Shown in pieces: positions 35,198-45,538 of a stretch of DNA of 64,000 nt. Where the stretch lies: NCBI RefSeq assembly GCF_004116335.1, contig NZ_PDKN01000007.1:1-64000 (forward strand). Reading direction: 5' to 3'. A program made the position numbers and the translations under genes. The DNA comes from Candidatus Marinarcus aquaticus. Lineage in GTDB: Bacteria > Campylobacterota > Campylobacteria > Campylobacterales > Arcobacteraceae. The first letter of the stretch is position 1, and the number at the start of each line of letters is the position of its first letter. Under the pieces are notes generated by a model, which saw only the letters and a program-made list of their open reading frames with translations, was not told the origin of the DNA and made no database searches.

Positions 35198-37041
35198 TTC
35201 ATTATTTTATTTAAAGTATTGATAAAAGAGCCCTTACTGTATGTATAAGAGACGGTATTAAAATGTCGAACAACCTCTTCTGCTACAGATTGTCTTAAAC
35301 GATTATCATTGATCATTACGTTTGCTAAATTTATATAATCTTCTACACTTTTTGCATGAATTCTTTTATCCCCTCTGTTTTCTGTTAAAAAAGAGAGTGA
35401 TTCATGATTTTTTGGAAGTAAAATAATGGGTACTCTTTCTTTTGCCATATACTCATTAAGTGATTCTCCTGAAGTTAAAGGGAAAGCATCAAGATATAAA
35501 TCAATTACATGTCCATAAAGATGAGGGTCAATGTGTCCCGTAAAATAAAACCTTTCGCCAATACCTAGTTTATCCACTTTTTGTCTAATAGAGTCGTCTT
35601 CACCGCTTCCACAAGCTAAAAATATTGTGTTTTTATTCTGTTTCATAATTGTAGCAATGGTTTCTAAGTATTGGTCATTTTCAATTTTTATCAATCGACC
35701 AATATAACCTAAAATAAAAGCATCTTTAGGATACTGTTGTCTTATTTCTTCAACTGTTTTGTTATCTACAGGAGGGTTATACTTATTCATATCTATAGGA
35801 AGTAAAAAAGTCTCAAACTCTTTTTGGCGTGTTTTTTGAGAAAAATGAGAGATTTTTTTATCAATTCCTTCGATATCATATTCACTATCACCATGACTCC
35901 AATATATTTGTAAAGGAGCACTTCTTGTTGTAAATAAAAAATTATATTCAACTTGGGAGTGCAATCCAATCAATACATCAATATTTTGTTCAATAATATA
36001 CTCTCTTAATTTCAAACACTTTTGCACGGGAGAATAAAAGGGTGTCATTTCGCCAATAAATTTTTCTTGAGCATCAATTAATGGAAGTCTTAACTGTTTC
36101 ATCTCTTCAATGGTAAAATAATTTGAACCATTCATTTGAGGAAAATTTAAATCTATCACTGTGATTTCTATTTGAACATCATTGATTTTTTTGAGTTCTT
36201 GTAAAAGTTGATAAAATACATTATGTATTGAATAATTCATCAATCTCTCTTGCACAAATGCAATTTTCAAAGGTTTTTTGCTGCTTACGTTTTGTTTATC
36301 TACGGCTTCTAATTTAAATCGTGGTATTAACTCTGCTTTCACATACTCTTCAACTCTTTTTTCAACTTTTTCATTAAACTCTTTGAACTCTTCTTGACTT
36401 TTAGAGACTCCACAACAAGAGAATTGCAAAGGAACATATAAATATAAAACCAATTCATCCAGTTTAAGTTTAATCGCTTCATCAAATATTTTGTACAAGT
36501 AGTTGAATAACTCATAAAATGGCTCTTTACTTCTTTCATAAATAAACAGCGTGATATAAAAAAGTTTAAAAATCATTTTTTCTTGTTCAATATAATCTCT
36601 TTGCATAAACTTTTTATCTCGTTTAAATGCTTTATAAAGATGCTTTAAATACTCACTGAGTTTCTCTTGTGGAAAGAGTAAATGAATCAACTCCTTATTC
36701 TCAATGATATTTTCATAATTCTCAAAAATAATATAAATTGAAAAAAACTCTTCTAAACGCTTTTTCTCATGTTTGATATTTTGAATACTTGCAAGAAAAA
36801 AATGTGTAATTAAATATCGTATATCTGTTGATAAATAATTGACCATACTTCGATCGGTTTTGAATGAAAAAACAAGTTTATCAATCATCATTTTATTTTT
36901 TGATGAGAGAGAAAAGCCTTGTTTCATGTACTCTGTAATATAGTAAAGACCTACAATACTCTCTTGCTGAATGATTTTTTTTTCAATATCTTCAATACAG
37001 TTATGTAAAATATTTTCAACCAATTCATCAAATTCATTCAT
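35182..37041 (-). CDS. Large putative GT-B glycosyltransferase following neuA
   Basis: The 619-residue protein has an all-helical, poorly conserved N-terminal half (about 1-250) and a GT-B-like C-terminal half: IAFVQERLMNYSIHNV, IDVLIGLHSQVEYNF, YWSHGDSEYDIEG, AFILGYIGRLIKIEN and FYFTGHIDPHLYGHV. The donor-domain pattern recalls GT4/GT41-type proteins. It overlaps neuA by 8 bases, so a role in a glycan carrying sialic acid is suggested, but it does not resemble known sialyltransferase families by eye. Confidence 0.7.
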   Translation of the reverse strand: MNEFDELVENILHNCIEDIEKKIIQQESIVGLYYITEYMKQGFSLSSKNKMMIDKLVFSFKTDRSMVNYLSTDIRYLITHFFLASIQNIKHEKKRLEEFFSIYIIFENYENIIENKELIHLLFPQEKLSEYLKHLYKAFKRDKKFMQRDYIEQEKMIFKLFYITLFIYERSKEPFYELFNYLYKIFDEAIKLKLDELVLYLYVPLQFSCCGVSKSQEEFKEFNEKVEKRVEEYVKAELIPRFKLEAVDKQNVSSKKPLKIAFVQERLMNYSIHNVFYQLLQELKKINDVQIEITVIDLNFPQMNGSNYFTIEEMKQLRLPLIDAQEKFIGEMTPFYSPVQKCLKLREYIIEQNIDVLIGLHSQVEYNFLFTTRSAPLQIYWSHGDSEYDIEGIDKKISHFSQKTRQKEFETFLLPIDMNKYNPPVDNKTVEEIRQQYPKDAFILGYIGRLIKIENDQYLETIATIMKQNKNTIFLACGSGEDDSIRQKVDKLGIGERFYFTGHIDPHLYGHVIDLYLDAFPLTSGESLNEYMAKERVPIILLPKNHESLSFLTENRGDKRIHAKSVEDYINLANVMINDNRLRQSVAEEVVRHFNTVSYTYSKGSFINTLNKIMKWDIQ

Positions 37042-37708
37042 TCAATAATCCTTCAACTACTTCCAAATCTTTCTGTGTATCAATATCTAAACTCATACGT
37101 TCATCCATCAAATAAAAGGCTGTTTTCTCTTTTATAAACAAGCTTCTGTTTTTCATAAACTCTTTTGTATTGATGATGTAAATAGCTCCATTAGGATAGT
37201 ATGTTTTGGGTAAAAGTTGTCTTGGAGAAAAAGGGTACTCATCGTTGACAATGCCCTTTAAACAACTGTTCTCATCCACCATAAAAGCTTTGAGAGCAGA
37301 ATGACTTGGTTCATACACACTGATAAGCGCCTCCGCTTTTTGCTCTAACATTTGATTCATTGCTTCATCGATATCTTGTGCGGTTCTTAGTGGAGAAGTC
37401 GCTTGCAGTAAAATCATATAATCAAACGATTCATCCAATTTTTCAAGAACATCCAATAAAACAGGTTCTGTTTTCACATCATCTTGAGCTAATGCTTCAT
37501 CTCTTGTAAGCGTTTGTGCTCCAAAAAATTCTGCTACGTCTAAAATTTCATCATCTTCAGAAGAGACCACTGTTTTTGTGATGTATTTTGAGTTCAGTGC
37601 GGCTTCTATACTGTAAGCAATCAAAGGTTTACCTGCAAGGTTTACAATATTTTTTCTGGGTAACCCTTTTGAACCACCCCGAGCAGGAATAATGGCTAAA
37701 ATTTTCAA
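37034..37708 (-). CDS. neuA: CMP-N-acetylneuraminic acid synthetase (acylneuraminate cytidylyltransferase)
   Basis: The 224-residue enzyme has the signature AIIPARGGSKGLPRKNI, then VVSSEDDEIL and LLQATSPLRT. It activates a nonulosonic acid with CTP. Since the upstream partners look like true sialic acid genes, Neu5Ac is the likely substrate, though the family does not discriminate by eye. The start is TTG at 37708, overlapping the neuC stop (TTGA), with AGGA 6 bases upstream. It is a paralogue of legF at 12449. Confidence 0.88.
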   Translation of the reverse strand: MKILAIIPARGGSKGLPRKNIVNLAGKPLIAYSIEAALNSKYITKTVVSSEDDEILDVAEFFGAQTLTRDEALAQDDVKTEPVLLDVLEKLDESFDYMILLQATSPLRTAQDIDEAMNQMLEQKAEALISVYEPSHSALKAFMVDENSCLKGIVNDEYPFSPRQLLPKTYYPNGAIYIINTKEFMKNRSLFIKEKTAFYLMDERMSLDIDTQKDLEVVEGLLNE

Positions 37709-38835
37709 TCTCGATCCTTAAACTGCTTTTGATTCGAGATATTCCATACAGATTCACCCGTTAAAAGCTTTAAGAAGTTTTGATCACTTTTCCCATCCCC
37801 AAAATCGACATCTTGTTCAAATTTCTCTTGGTGCAAAGCAGTTTGAATCGCTTCTAAAATATCCTCTTTGTTATAATCAATGTTGATGATACTTTTAGAG
37901 TGCACTCGATTATTTTGACGATTGCCAATGTTAATTGCAGGTATTTTATAATAAGGCGCTTCTCTCACACCCGCACTGGAGTTTCCTATCATAAACTTGG
38001 CATGTTTAAGTAACACTAAAAAATACTCAAATCGAATCGAAGGGTACATCTGAATATTAGGATTATCATTAAAGCGTTCGTACTCATCGAGTATGAGATT
38101 AGACCCCAAATCATTATTGGGATAAATCACAATATAGTTTTGTTGACTCTCCAGCAAAGCATCCACAAAAATTTTCACCTGTTTTTTTATTGCTTTAAGT
38201 TCTGTGGTCACTGGATGCAACATCACAATGGCATAGTTATCATACTTGATTTGATAATACTCTTTTACAAACTCTATAGAGGGCAACTCTTTTGAGTTCA
38301 TGATATCCAAATCAGGAGAACCAATAGTGAAAACAGCCGCTTCATCTTCACCCATTTGCACCAATCTTCTCTTGGCTTCTTGGTTTGATACCAAATGAAT
38401 ATGTGAAAGTTTTGAAATAGAGTGACGTATGAGTTCATCAATCGTTCCTGATATTTCACCCCCTTCAATGTGTGCCACTAAGATATTGTTCAGACTTCCC
38501 ACAATAGCTCCTGCCATCGCCTCAATTCGATCTCCGTGCACCAATATCAAATCGGGTTGCAACTCTGCAATGTAGTGCGAAAAGCCATTGATGGTCGTAG
38601 CAAGGTTTCTGTCCATATGTACTATTTCATCATGATTTATAAAAGGGTAGATATTTTTAAAGCCCGATTTTTCAACCTCAATGATGGTTTTACCATACTG
38701 GGCAATCATGTGCATGCCCGTTACAAAAATATGCACATCAAAAAGCGGTGATTCTTGGGTGATTTTAATCAACGACTTCATCTTTCCAAAATCTGCACGT
38801 GTTCCAGTTAGAAACACTATTCTTTTTTTATTCAT
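37705..38835 (-). CDS. neuC: UDP-GlcNAc 2-epimerase, hydrolysing (NeuC)
   Basis: The 376-residue protein matches neisserial NeuC/SiaA closely by eye: [63 protein letters not shown] and [15 protein letters not shown]. NeuC converts UDP-GlcNAc to ManNAc, the substrate of NeuB. I chose ATG 38835 ([11 protein letters not shown]), which overlaps the neuB end by 8 bases and gives the family's usual length, over an upstream start at 38871. Confidence 0.92.
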   Translation of the reverse strand: MNKKRIVFLTGTRADFGKMKSLIKITQESPLFDVHIFVTGMHMIAQYGKTIIEVEKSGFKNIYPFINHDEIVHMDRNLATTINGFSHYIAELQPDLILVHGDRIEAMAGAIVGSLNNILVAHIEGGEISGTIDELIRHSISKLSHIHLVSNQEAKRRLVQMGEDEAAVFTIGSPDLDIMNSKELPSIEFVKEYYQIKYDNYAIVMLHPVTTELKAIKKQVKIFVDALLESQQNYIVIYPNNDLGSNLILDEYERFNDNPNIQMYPSIRFEYFLVLLKHAKFMIGNSSAGVREAPYYKIPAINIGNRQNNRVHSKSIINIDYNKEDILEAIQTALHQEKFEQDVDFGDGKSDQNFLKLLTGESVWNISNQKQFKDRD

Positions 38836-39868
38836 CAATATCACTCCAAGAGAGGTGTTCATCACACTCAATATCTTTATTGACGCATTTCCCTAATAGG
38901 TCATTGTAGTGTTCTGCTTTGATTTCTCCTGTTCCTGGCCGTTTTACCCAAATATTCTCTTTGGTAAGCACTTCCCCTTTTTTCAAAGGTTTTATGGTAA
39001 CAACGGTTGCAAACGCAAAGTCGATGGTGATTTGCTCCTCTTTGGCAGCCTCTTTTACTCCGCCTCGCATTTGTGCAATCTCTGCGCTAGCTGCAATAAG
39101 CTCTTTAAGGGCAATAGGGTCCATAGAATTAATAATATCAGGCCCTTTTCGTTGCATTAAATCAGTAAAGTGTCTCTCTAAAATGCAAGCACCCAATGCC
39201 GTAGCCGCTAAGCAGGCATTGTTATTTACAGTATGATCTGAAAGTCCAATAATGGCATTGGGAAAAGCTTCTTGCAAAGCTTGCATGGCCCCTAATCGAA
39301 CCAAATGAGCAGGCGTAGGATAAAGATTGGTGGTGTGTAAAAGGGCATAAGGCACTTCATATCGTTCAAGAATTTCAACGGTTTTTCGAACCTGTTCAAT
39401 ATTGTTCATTCCCGTACTTACAATCATTGGCTTTTTAAACGCAGCAATGTGTTCAATTAAAGGATAATTATTGCACTCTCCTGAGCCAATTTTATACGCA
39501 CTCACACCCATTTTCTCTAATCTATTGGCTGCTGCCCTTGAAAAGGGTGTGCTTAAAAATATCATGCCTTTGGATTCAACATACTCTTTGAGCTTGATTT
39601 CATCATCTTCACTTAAAGCACATGAAGCCATAATATCATATATAGAGATATCGGCATTGCCAGGAATGACCTCTTTAGCTGCTTTACTCATCTCATCTTC
39701 AACCACATGAGTTTGATGTTTGATGACTTCAGCGCCCGCTTTATGCGCTGCATCAACCATTTCAAAAGCCGTTTTCAAACTTCCATTGTGATTGATACCT
39801 ATTTCTGCAATAACTAAAGGGGGATGTTGTAAACCAATTTTTCTATTTTGTATTTGCAACTCATGCAT
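38828..39868 (-). CDS. neuB: N-acetylneuraminic acid synthase (NeuB)
   Basis: The 346-residue enzyme makes sialic acid from ManNAc and PEP. The sequence follows neisserial NeuB very closely: [86 protein letters not shown], and a C-terminal SAF domain ([19 protein letters not shown]). It is quite distinct from LegI at 7028-8026. It is the first gene of the long leftward run. The ATG lies 32 bases after a candidate -10 box, with no strong ribosome site. Confidence 0.93.
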   Translation of the reverse strand: MHELQIQNRKIGLQHPPLVIAEIGINHNGSLKTAFEMVDAAHKAGAEVIKHQTHVVEDEMSKAAKEVIPGNADISIYDIMASCALSEDDEIKLKEYVESKGMIFLSTPFSRAAANRLEKMGVSAYKIGSGECNNYPLIEHIAAFKKPMIVSTGMNNIEQVRKTVEILERYEVPYALLHTTNLYPTPAHLVRLGAMQALQEAFPNAIIGLSDHTVNNNACLAATALGACILERHFTDLMQRKGPDIINSMDPIALKELIAASAEIAQMRGGVKEAAKEEQITIDFAFATVVTIKPLKKGEVLTKENIWVKRPGTGEIKAEHYNDLLGKCVNKDIECDEHLSWSDIDE

Positions 39869-39894
39869 CGTGTATCTTTTTTAATAAATATTTG

Positions 39895-39906
39895 TTATCA
39901 TAATAC
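39895..39906. promoter_or_regulatory. Candidate divergent promoter between neuB and the recA-upstream gene
   Basis: The 67-base gap 39869-39935 separates two divergent starts. A -10-like TATTAT on the - strand (39905-39900) points at neuB, and CATAAT on the + strand (39899-39904) points at the small gene at 39936. The two boxes overlap almost completely, and each lies about 32 bases from its start codon. No -35 is visible. Confidence 0.4.
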
Positions 39907-39935
39907 ATAAAGAAAACTAAAATATAGGTTTAAAT

Positions 39936-40142
39936 ATGGCAAACAGCGCAATACCTGATGATATCCTAAAAATTCAAAAAAAGTTAGCTACCTTTGAAGT
40001 GGGTTCAAGAAATTATAAAAAGTACACCAAAATCTTAGCCAAACACATCAAAACACATACCATGAAAAAGCGGGTCAACTCTCACATTAAAACCATTGAA
40101 ACCATAGAAGAGATCAAGAAAAAATCTGAAGAAGAGCAATAA
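39936..40142 (+). CDS. Small conserved-looking basic protein, 68 residues
   Basis: No functional family is recognised. The protein is highly charged and helical (FEVGSRNYKKYTKILAKHIK, then TMKKRVNSHIKTIETIEEI) and ends in an acidic KKKSEEEQ tail. There is no signal peptide or membrane segment. It lies upstream of recA on the same strand, with 82 bases between them. The frame is protein-like and a short AGG precedes the ATG. Confidence 0.7.
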   Translation: MANSAIPDDILKIQKKLATFEVGSRNYKKYTKILAKHIKTHTMKKRVNSHIKTIETIEEIKKKSEEEQ

Positions 40143-40187
40143 ATCTTACAATTTGCAATAATTTTCTACAACTCATAAAAAGTTTGA

Positions 40188-40193
40188 TACAAT
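40188..40193 (+). promoter_or_regulatory. Candidate -10 box for recA
   Basis: TACAAT in TTTGATACAATTCG lies 31 bases upstream of the recA ATG in the 82-base gap. No clear -35 and no LexA-type operator palindrome are seen. Confidence 0.4.
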
Positions 40194-40224
40194 TCGAACA
40201 TAAAAAAAGCATTAGGACTGAAAA

Positions 40225-41256
40225 ATGGATGATAATCAAAAAAAATCTTTAGAATTAGCAATCAAACAAATCGACAAGGCGTTCGGTAAAGGAACCTTAA
40301 TCCGACTGGGAGACAAAGAGGTTGTTCCAGTTGAGTCAATCAGCACAGGCTCATTGGGACTAGATGTTGCTCTTGGTGTGGGTGGACTTCCAAAAGGAAG
40401 AGTTATTGAAATTTATGGACCTGAGAGTTCAGGGAAAACCACACTGACACTGCATGCCATTGCTGAGTGCCAAAAAGCAGGTGGCGTATGTGCGTTTATT
40501 GATGCGGAGCACGCATTGGATACCATTTATGCACGAAACCTAGGGGTTGATATTGATAACTTACTTGTTTCACAACCTGATTATGGTGAGCAAGCACTTG
40601 AAATTTTAGAGACCGTTATTCGAAGTGGTGCGGTGGATTTAATCGTAGTGGACTCAGTAGCAGCCTTAACGCCAAAAGTAGAGATTGATGGAGACATGGA
40701 TGACCAACAAGTGGGTGTTCAAGCACGACTTATGTCAAAAGCTTTACGAAAAATCACCGGTCTTTTAAACAAAATGCAATGTACGGTTATCTTTATTAAC
40801 CAAATTCGTATGAAAATTGGTATGACAGGATATGGAAGTCCAGAAACCACAACCGGTGGAAATGCATTGAAATTCTACTCATCTGTACGACTGGATATCA
40901 GAAGAATAGCCACACTCAAACAGGGTGAGAACTCTATTGGGAACCGAACAAAAGTAAAAGTGGTTAAAAACAAAGTAGCTCCACCATTTAAACAAGCGGA
41001 GTTTGACATTATGTTTGGAGAGGGTATCTCTAAAACTGGTGAAATCATCGATTATGGTGTTAAACTGGATATCATTGATAAAGCCGGAGCATGGTTTAGT
41101 TATAACGACCAAAAAGTAGGTCAAGGTCGAGAAAACTCTAAAGTATTCTTAAAAGACAACCCCGAAATTGCTTTAGAGATTGAAAATAAAATCTTAGAAG
41201 CGTTGGGTATGAATGATGCCATTATTCAAGGTGAACCTGAAACAGAAGAGGAATAA
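40225..41256 (+). CDS. recA: Recombinase RecA
   Basis: The 343-residue protein has the usual RecA length. The Walker A motif GPESSGKTT is at residues 65-73, and [10 protein letters not shown] is the Walker B region. Loop 2 has [23 protein letters not shown]. RecA pairs homologous DNA and drives recombinational repair. The acidic C-terminal tail (GEPETEEE) is normal. It appears to be transcribed separately from eno, with a hairpin at its stop codon. Confidence 0.98.
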   Translation: MDDNQKKSLELAIKQIDKAFGKGTLIRLGDKEVVPVESISTGSLGLDVALGVGGLPKGRVIEIYGPESSGKTTLTLHAIAECQKAGGVCAFIDAEHALDTIYARNLGVDIDNLLVSQPDYGEQALEILETVIRSGAVDLIVVDSVAALTPKVEIDGDMDDQQVGVQARLMSKALRKITGLLNKMQCTVIFINQIRMKIGMTGYGSPETTTGGNALKFYSSVRLDIRRIATLKQGENSIGNRTKVKVVKNKVAPPFKQAEFDIMFGEGISKTGEIIDYGVKLDIIDKAGAWFSYNDQKVGQGRENSKVFLKDNPEIALEIENKILEALGMNDAIIQGEPETEEE

Positions 41257-41278
41257 TCCTCTTCTTACTCCTCTTTTT
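41245..41278 (+). terminator. Candidate terminator overlapping the recA stop codon
   Basis: GAAGAGGA (41245-41252) pairs perfectly with TCCTCTTC (41257-41264). The four-base loop includes the recA TAA. A T-rich stretch with CTCTTTTTCC follows. The T run is interrupted, so efficiency is uncertain. Confidence 0.5.
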
Positions 41279-41342
41279 CCTCTTTTTGAATCTCAATTTT
41301 TAATATTTTTTCTATCAAAGCAATTACGAATAAAAATTTCAG

Positions 41343-41348
41343 TATAAT
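41343..41348 (+). promoter_or_regulatory. Candidate -10 box for eno
   Basis: A perfect TATAAT lies 58 bases upstream of the eno GTG start, in the 149-base gap after recA. No -35 is evident; an AT-rich stretch precedes it. Confidence 0.5.
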
Positions 41349-41387
41349 TGGCTAAAAATATAGTAAATTACTCACAATTACTATTAA

Positions 41388-42679
<1,292 letters not shown>

Positions 42680-42680
<1 letters not shown>

Positions 42681-42907
42681 TGAGCAGAAAAAAATTTATA
42701 GTAACAGTCGTCCTAAGCGTCGTAGTTACTATATTTCTTGGTTTGCATGTCGCGAATTTACTCTTTGGAACGAATTCATACGAAGTTTATGATTCTTTAA
42801 AGAATAAAAAAGCATACTTAAAAAACGAAATTACTCGATTGCAGTTCGAAAATGCACGACTGCAAAAAGAGTATTTTGAACTCAAAAACTTGGAGCCTGA
42901 AGAATGA
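42680..42907 (+). CDS. FtsB/DivIC-like septum formation protein
   Basis: The 75-residue protein has a short basic cytoplasmic tail (MSRKKF), one membrane helix at about residues 7-29, and a coiled coil (LKNEITRLQFENARLQKEY) outside, the layout of FtsB/DivIC cell-division proteins. In many bacteria ftsB follows eno, which supports the call. It overlaps the eno stop by one base and the next gene by 4 bases. Confidence 0.8.
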
Positions 42908-43548
42908 AACTTTTTTCTTTAATCGTAACACTACTTATTGTAGGTACAAATAATCTCACAGCACGAGAAAATCCTTTTGAACCAACGAACATGTATCAAG
43001 AAGAGGTTGCTCGAATGATGGAGATTGAAGAGGACTATCCTGCTGAATTTCAAAAGAATGACGATCCTTCTCAATATGAGCAGATGTCTGAACCTAAAGA
43101 AGAGGTTGCTAAAAAAGAGGAAGTAAAAAAAGAGGCTCCAAAACCTGAGGTTAAAAAAGAGGTTAAAAAAGTAGACACAGATAAAGTGGTGTATGTTCCT
43201 AAACGAGACAAAACCTTCACAAAACAAGCGTTGATCTCGCTTCTTCCTGGGGTAGAAGTGGAGTTTGAGGGACGAACACTTCAAATCAAATCTAAATATG
43301 AAGTGTTCCAAAAGTTTGATTTAAACAATGAAAATAAAATCATCTTAGATTTCAGAGCAAATACCTCTTTTTATACCATCCGAAAAGATTTAAACTCTCA
43401 ATTTTTTAACAAACTAATCATTGGAAACCACAAAGAAGAGAGCTTCTTCAGAGTGGTACTTGAAGTGCCTGCAAGTCCAAAAGACTACAGAGTCACTTAC
43501 GACAAAGACTTAGTTACGGTTGTTTTTGAAGAATCGGGGTTGAAGTAG
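42904..43548 (+). CDS. AMIN-domain periplasmic protein
   Basis: The 214-residue protein has an N-terminal signal peptide (about 1-20, ending LTA). A Lys/Glu-rich low-complexity linker follows (about residues 65-100, repeats of KKEE/EVKKE). The C-terminal domain (about 110-214) resembles AMIN domains that bind peptidoglycan or secretin complexes: VEVEFEGRTLQIKSK, KIILDFRAN and FFRVVLEVP. It may work with the FtsB-like protein at the envelope. Its last 39 bases overlap the convergent antiporter gene. Confidence 0.75.
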   Translation: MKLFSLIVTLLIVGTNNLTARENPFEPTNMYQEEVARMMEIEEDYPAEFQKNDDPSQYEQMSEPKEEVAKKEEVKKEAPKPEVKKEVKKVDTDKVVYVPKRDKTFTKQALISLLPGVEVEFEGRTLQIKSKYEVFQKFDLNNENKIILDFRANTSFYTIRKDLNSQFFNKLIIGNHKEESFFRVVLEVPASPKDYRVTYDKDLVTVVFEESGLK

Positions 43549-44667
43549 TCGTATTACGACCATTGAGAACAACACCTCTAGAATCGAAGCCAAGATAAAC
43601 GCGTAGTAATAAAACTGCGTGATTGATTGGTTTTGATACGCTAAGGTTGCAACCGCAATCAAAAGTGTGAGTGGCATGGAGTGAGAAAGTGCCAACATCA
43701 CCATATTCTCTTTTCCCACTTTACTTAAAAATACCGTTGAAGCAATCAATCGAATCAATAACATGGTCAATGTTATCAATAATGCTTTAACAAGCAACCC
43801 ATCATGAAAAATAGAGTCAATATCAAACGATGACCCCACATAAATAAAAAACAGTGGCACCAACCATCCAAAACCAAAATGCTCTAACTTTGTGGGTAAA
43901 GCTTTGTTATGCTCAAAATAGGTCACAATAAAACTTCCTGCAATAAACGCCCCAAAAGCCACTTCCAGTTTCAAGAAAATCATAATAGCAATCATTAAAA
44001 AGAAGATCGCCATTGAAAGACGGATATCTTGCTCTTGGTTATCATCTTTTGGCATAAGCACGGTTTTAATCTCTGGATACCACCATACAAGATTATGAAA
44101 CACTTTATAGACAATAAGAAGTCCTAACATAAAGAAGGTGAATAAAAACAGCGTCTTAAAGAAATCCCATCCAAAACCAAACTGCAAACCTGCACTCACG
44201 GTGGTTAAAGCAATAATCGAAATAATCTCACCAATAAGCCCTACGGTGATACCTAAGTTAACCCACTCTTGGTCTCCATACTCTTTTTTGAGTGTTGCTA
44301 AAAGACCAATGGAGATAAGCGGTAAAATTACAATAAAAATTTTTCCTAAACCAAAATAGAGTGTCCCTATAAGAGATAAGAAATACATGATTGCCACATA
44401 GGCCAAACTTCGTCGAAGTATGGTCGGTGAAATGTTGATAAGCTTCTTTAAATCCACCTCTAAGCCTGCAAGAAACATCAAATATAAGAATCCCAGTTCA
44501 GCAACAAGTTCAAAGATGTGATTCTTTGGAATCAGAAGGAAATAGGCACAAATTGCCCCCAATACGATCTCTATACACACCGTTGGCACACGAAGTTTTT
44601 GAGAAATTAAAGGAGAAGCAAAAATAATCAGCGAGATACTGATAATAAGTGTGATTTCACTTCCCAT
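43510..44667 (-). CDS. Cation:proton antiporter (CPA2/KefB-type membrane domain)
   Basis: The 385-residue protein is nearly all membrane helices, starting ITLIISISLIIFASPLISQ. LGFLYLMFLAGLEVDLKKL and VAFGAFIAGSFIVTYFEH match the conserved Asp-containing antiporter helices. No TrkA-N regulatory domain is attached, so only the transport module is present. The exact cation is unknown. It is the last gene of the topA-phosphodiesterase-bioB run and ends inside the convergent AMIN gene. Confidence 0.88.
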   Translation of the reverse strand: MGSEITLIISISLIIFASPLISQKLRVPTVCIEIVLGAICAYFLLIPKNHIFELVAELGFLYLMFLAGLEVDLKKLINISPTILRRSLAYVAIMYFLSLIGTLYFGLGKIFIVILPLISIGLLATLKKEYGDQEWVNLGITVGLIGEIISIIALTTVSAGLQFGFGWDFFKTLFLFTFFMLGLLIVYKVFHNLVWWYPEIKTVLMPKDDNQEQDIRLSMAIFFLMIAIMIFLKLEVAFGAFIAGSFIVTYFEHNKALPTKLEHFGFGWLVPLFFIYVGSSFDIDSIFHDGLLVKALLITLTMLLIRLIASTVFLSKVGKENMVMLALSHSMPLTLLIAVATLAYQNQSITQFYYYAFILASILEVLFSMVVIRLLQPRFFKNNRN

Positions 44668-44680
44668 GATATTCCTTTAA

Positions 44681-45538
44681 CTATTTTTTATCGCACTCAG
44701 ATGCAATCTCATACCCTGCATCTATCACAGCTTGAATTTCATCTTCAGGCGTTTTACCTGCTGTTGTGAGATAATCTCCAATGACAATTGAGTTAGCACC
44801 ATGCTTAAAGACATCATACTGCTCTTCCCCAAACATCACTTCTCTTCCACCTGCAATCATAATTTTGTGTGCATTGGGAAGCATCTGCTTAGCCAATTCA
44901 ATCAACTTAAATGCCTCTTCTTTAGATACAGAGTTTTTTACAATTGGCAGTGCCTCATTGGGGTGAAAAAAGTTCAAAGGTACGGTCATGGGGTCAAGTG
45001 AAGCAATGGCTTCAAGCATTGAAACACGGTCTTCTTGTGTTTCACCCAAACCAAAGATACCGCCACAAACAAGCTTCAACCCAGCCTCTTTTGCGTTTAA
45101 TAATGTTTGGTATCGCTCATCCCACTCATGTGTGGTACAAATGTTTTTATAAAAGTTGCGTGAAGTCTCTAAATTGTGGTTATAATTATCCACGCCAGCA
45201 GCTTTAAGCTCCTTGAGTTGCTCCAAAGTTGCTGTTCCATTACAAGCAATCAGTTTTAAACCTAGGTTCTCTTTTTTAACTGCTCGTGCCGCTTCACACA
45301 CAAACGCCAATCGTTTGTCATCTAAGCCTTTACCTGCTGTGACCAAACAAAAACCAACGGCTTTATTCTTTTTAGCACGTTTCGCTTCTTGAACAATTTG
45401 CTCAATCTCTTTTCGTTTGTATCGTTGAATGTCCGCTTTGTATCGTACACTTTGTGTACAAAACTTACAATCTTCATTACATGTACCGCTCTCAATATTA
45501 CAGATGGCACAAAAATATATTTTCTTATTTTCGCTCAT
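44681..45538 (-). CDS. bioB: Biotin synthase
   Basis: The 285-residue radical SAM enzyme inserts sulfur into dethiobiotin. CxxxCxxC is seen in GTCNEDCKFCTQS, and CNGTATLEQL, YNHNLETSRNFY and IVIGDYLTTAGKTPE match BioB. It is of the short campylobacterial type, without the N-terminal extension of E. coli BioB. I chose ATG 45538 (MSENKKIYFCA), supported by GAGAT upstream and the family N-terminus. It overlaps the phosphodiesterase 3' end by 14 bases. Confidence 0.93.
   Translation of the reverse strand: MSENKKIYFCAICNIESGTCNEDCKFCTQSVRYKADIQRYKRKEIEQIVQEAKRAKKNKAVGFCLVTAGKGLDDKRLAFVCEAARAVKKENLGLKLIACNGTATLEQLKELKAAGVDNYNHNLETSRNFYKNICTTHEWDERYQTLLNAKEAGLKLVCGGIFGLGETQEDRVSMLEAIASLDPMTVPLNFFHPNEALPIVKNSVSKEEAFKLIELAKQMLPNAHKIMIAGGREVMFGEEQYDVFKHGANSIVIGDYLTTAGKTPEDEIQAVIDAGYEIASECDKK

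Noticed and set aside
42931-43311. 126-codon frame on the - strand inside the AMIN-domain gene
   Set aside because: Its Phe/Leu-rich sequence is the complement of the Lys/Glu-rich linker of the real gene.
44681-45538. BioB as a truncated pseudogene
   Set aside because: The missing N-terminal extension is normal for campylobacterial BioB; all cluster cysteines and later motifs are intact.
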